Shown here: piece after piece, positions 5,607 through 6,268 of the stretch | Layout of the letters: each line of letters starts with the position of its first letter | Numbering within the stretch: position 1 is the first letter of the stretch | Source of the DNA: Anaerolineales bacterium | GTDB lineage: Bacteria > Chloroflexota > Anaerolineae > Anaerolineales > DRMV01 | NCBI GenBank assembly: GCA_026985785.1 | Contig: JALSPT010000190.1 | Span: 1-6,268 of the forward strand | Direction: 5' to 3' | Length of the DNA stretch: 6,268 nt | Made by a program: the position numbers and the translations under genes | The notes under the pieces: model-generated | The model's input: the letters and a program-made list of their open reading frames with translations, nothing else | Told to the model about the DNA's origin: nothing | Database searches by the model: none

Positions 5607-6268
5607 ATGATGGACTTCTTGATGAATCCGCTCAATTTGATGACCTTCTTCCCCCTGGTGGGTGTGGCGATCATCCTGCTCATCCCCCGGGAACGCAAGG
5701 ACGCCATCCGCTGGGTCGCGGTCGTGACCTCGTTGGTCTCGTTCCTCGTTTCCCTGTGGATGCTGACGATGTTCCACGCCCAAGACCCCGGTTTCCAAAT
5801 GGTGTACGACAAAATCTGGCTGAAAACGGGGTCATTCGAGATTCACTACGCGCTGGGCGTGGATGGGTTGAGCATCCTGCTCGTGCTCCTCACCACGCTG
5901 CTCACGCCGATTTCCATTTTCTCGGCGTGGACGGCGGTTGAGGACCGCGTCAAGGAGTTCACCATTGCTTTCCTGATCATGGAAGTCGGGATGTTGGGTG
6001 TGTTCCTGGCGCTGGACCTGTTCACCTTCTTCGTGTTCTGGGAGTTCAGCCTGGTGCCGATGTACTTCATCATCGGCATTTGGGGCGGGCCGCGGCGCAC
6101 TTACTCGGCCATCAAGTTCATGCTCTACACGATGGTCGGCTCGGTGTTGATGCTGCTGGCGCTGCTGTGGTTGGGGCTACAGGCGGGCACTTTCTACTTG
6201 CCCGAATTGCTGACCAGCGGCGTCCATCTGCCGCTGCACATCCAGTCGTGGCTGTTCCTCGCCTTTGC
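5607..6268 (+). CDS. nuoM: NADH-quinone oxidoreductase subunit M, N-terminal part (3' end outside window)
   Basis: An uninterrupted frame to the right edge, giving 220 residues, under half of a usual NuoM (about 500). It is the middle antiporter-like proton-pumping subunit of the membrane arm. Recognisable features are the short first helix region (NLMTFFPLVGVAIILLIP, 10-27), the signature YALGVDGLSILLVLLTTLLT (81-100), the helix-5 Glu146 in FFVFWEFSLVPMYFIIGIWG (141-160), and Lys170 in YSAIKFMLYTMVGS (166-179). Four to six membrane helices are in view. Order after nuoL and the WEFSLVPM motif distinguish it from NuoL (WEGVGLCS) and NuoN. ATG 5607 or 5610 may be used. A 51-base spacer separates it from nuoL. 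Confidence 0.95.
   Translation, partial: MMDFLMNPLNLMTFFPLVGVAIILLIPRERKDAIRWVAVVTSLVSFLVSLWMLTMFHAQDPGFQMVYDKIWLKTGSFEIHYALGVDGLSILLVLLTTLLTPISIFSAWTAVEDRVKEFTIAFLIMEVGMLGVFLALDLFTFFVFWEFSLVPMYFIIGIWGGPRRTYSAIKFMLYTMVGSVLMLLALLWLGLQAGTFYLPELLTSGVHLPLHIQSWLFLAF

Overview
This 6.3 kb, GC-rich window lies inside a respiratory complex I (NADH:quinone oxidoreductase, nuo) operon. All genes are on the + strand in the order nuoG (3' part), nuoH, nuoI, nuoJ, nuoK, nuoL, nuoM (5' part). Every subunit is recognisable from family motifs and close to its usual length, and the key quinone-site and proton-channel residues are present where I could check them. The GC content, the two-cluster NuoI style and the short-period intergenic repeats fit a Chloroflexota (Anaerolineae-like) bacterium, but that placement is a moderate-confidence inference.

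Layout: 1-1037 is the C-terminal part of NuoG, the peripheral-arm subunit of the molybdopterin-oxidoreductase fold. Then come NuoH (1047-2051, membrane subunit forming the quinone chamber), NuoI (2179-2697, 2x[4Fe-4S] ferredoxin subunit), NuoJ (2711-3211), NuoK (3240-3542) and the antiporter-like proton-pumping subunits NuoL (3546-5555) and NuoM (5607 to the window edge). Gaps are 9, 127, 13, 28, 3 and 51 bases, so co-transcription is expected. I saw no internal terminator. Electrons pass from the NuoG-side iron-sulfur chain through NuoI to quinone at the NuoH interface, and NuoH/J/K/L/M couple this to proton translocation.

The unusual part is between the genes, not in them. Three of the six junctions (G/H, H/I, J/K) carry degenerate tandem heptamers of consensus about KGCGAAT. 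The H/I junction also carries eight consecutive octamers of consensus about SARGYAAC, which run right up to the nuoI start codon. The heptamers cross the nuoG stop codon and encode its last seven residues exactly as three units. In all three junctions the Shine-Dalgarno-like sequence of the next gene lies inside a repeat unit. This repeat-derived translation-initiation sequence is the most noteworthy observation. I found no evidence of a new multi-gene system, mobile element, CRISPR array or RNA gene.
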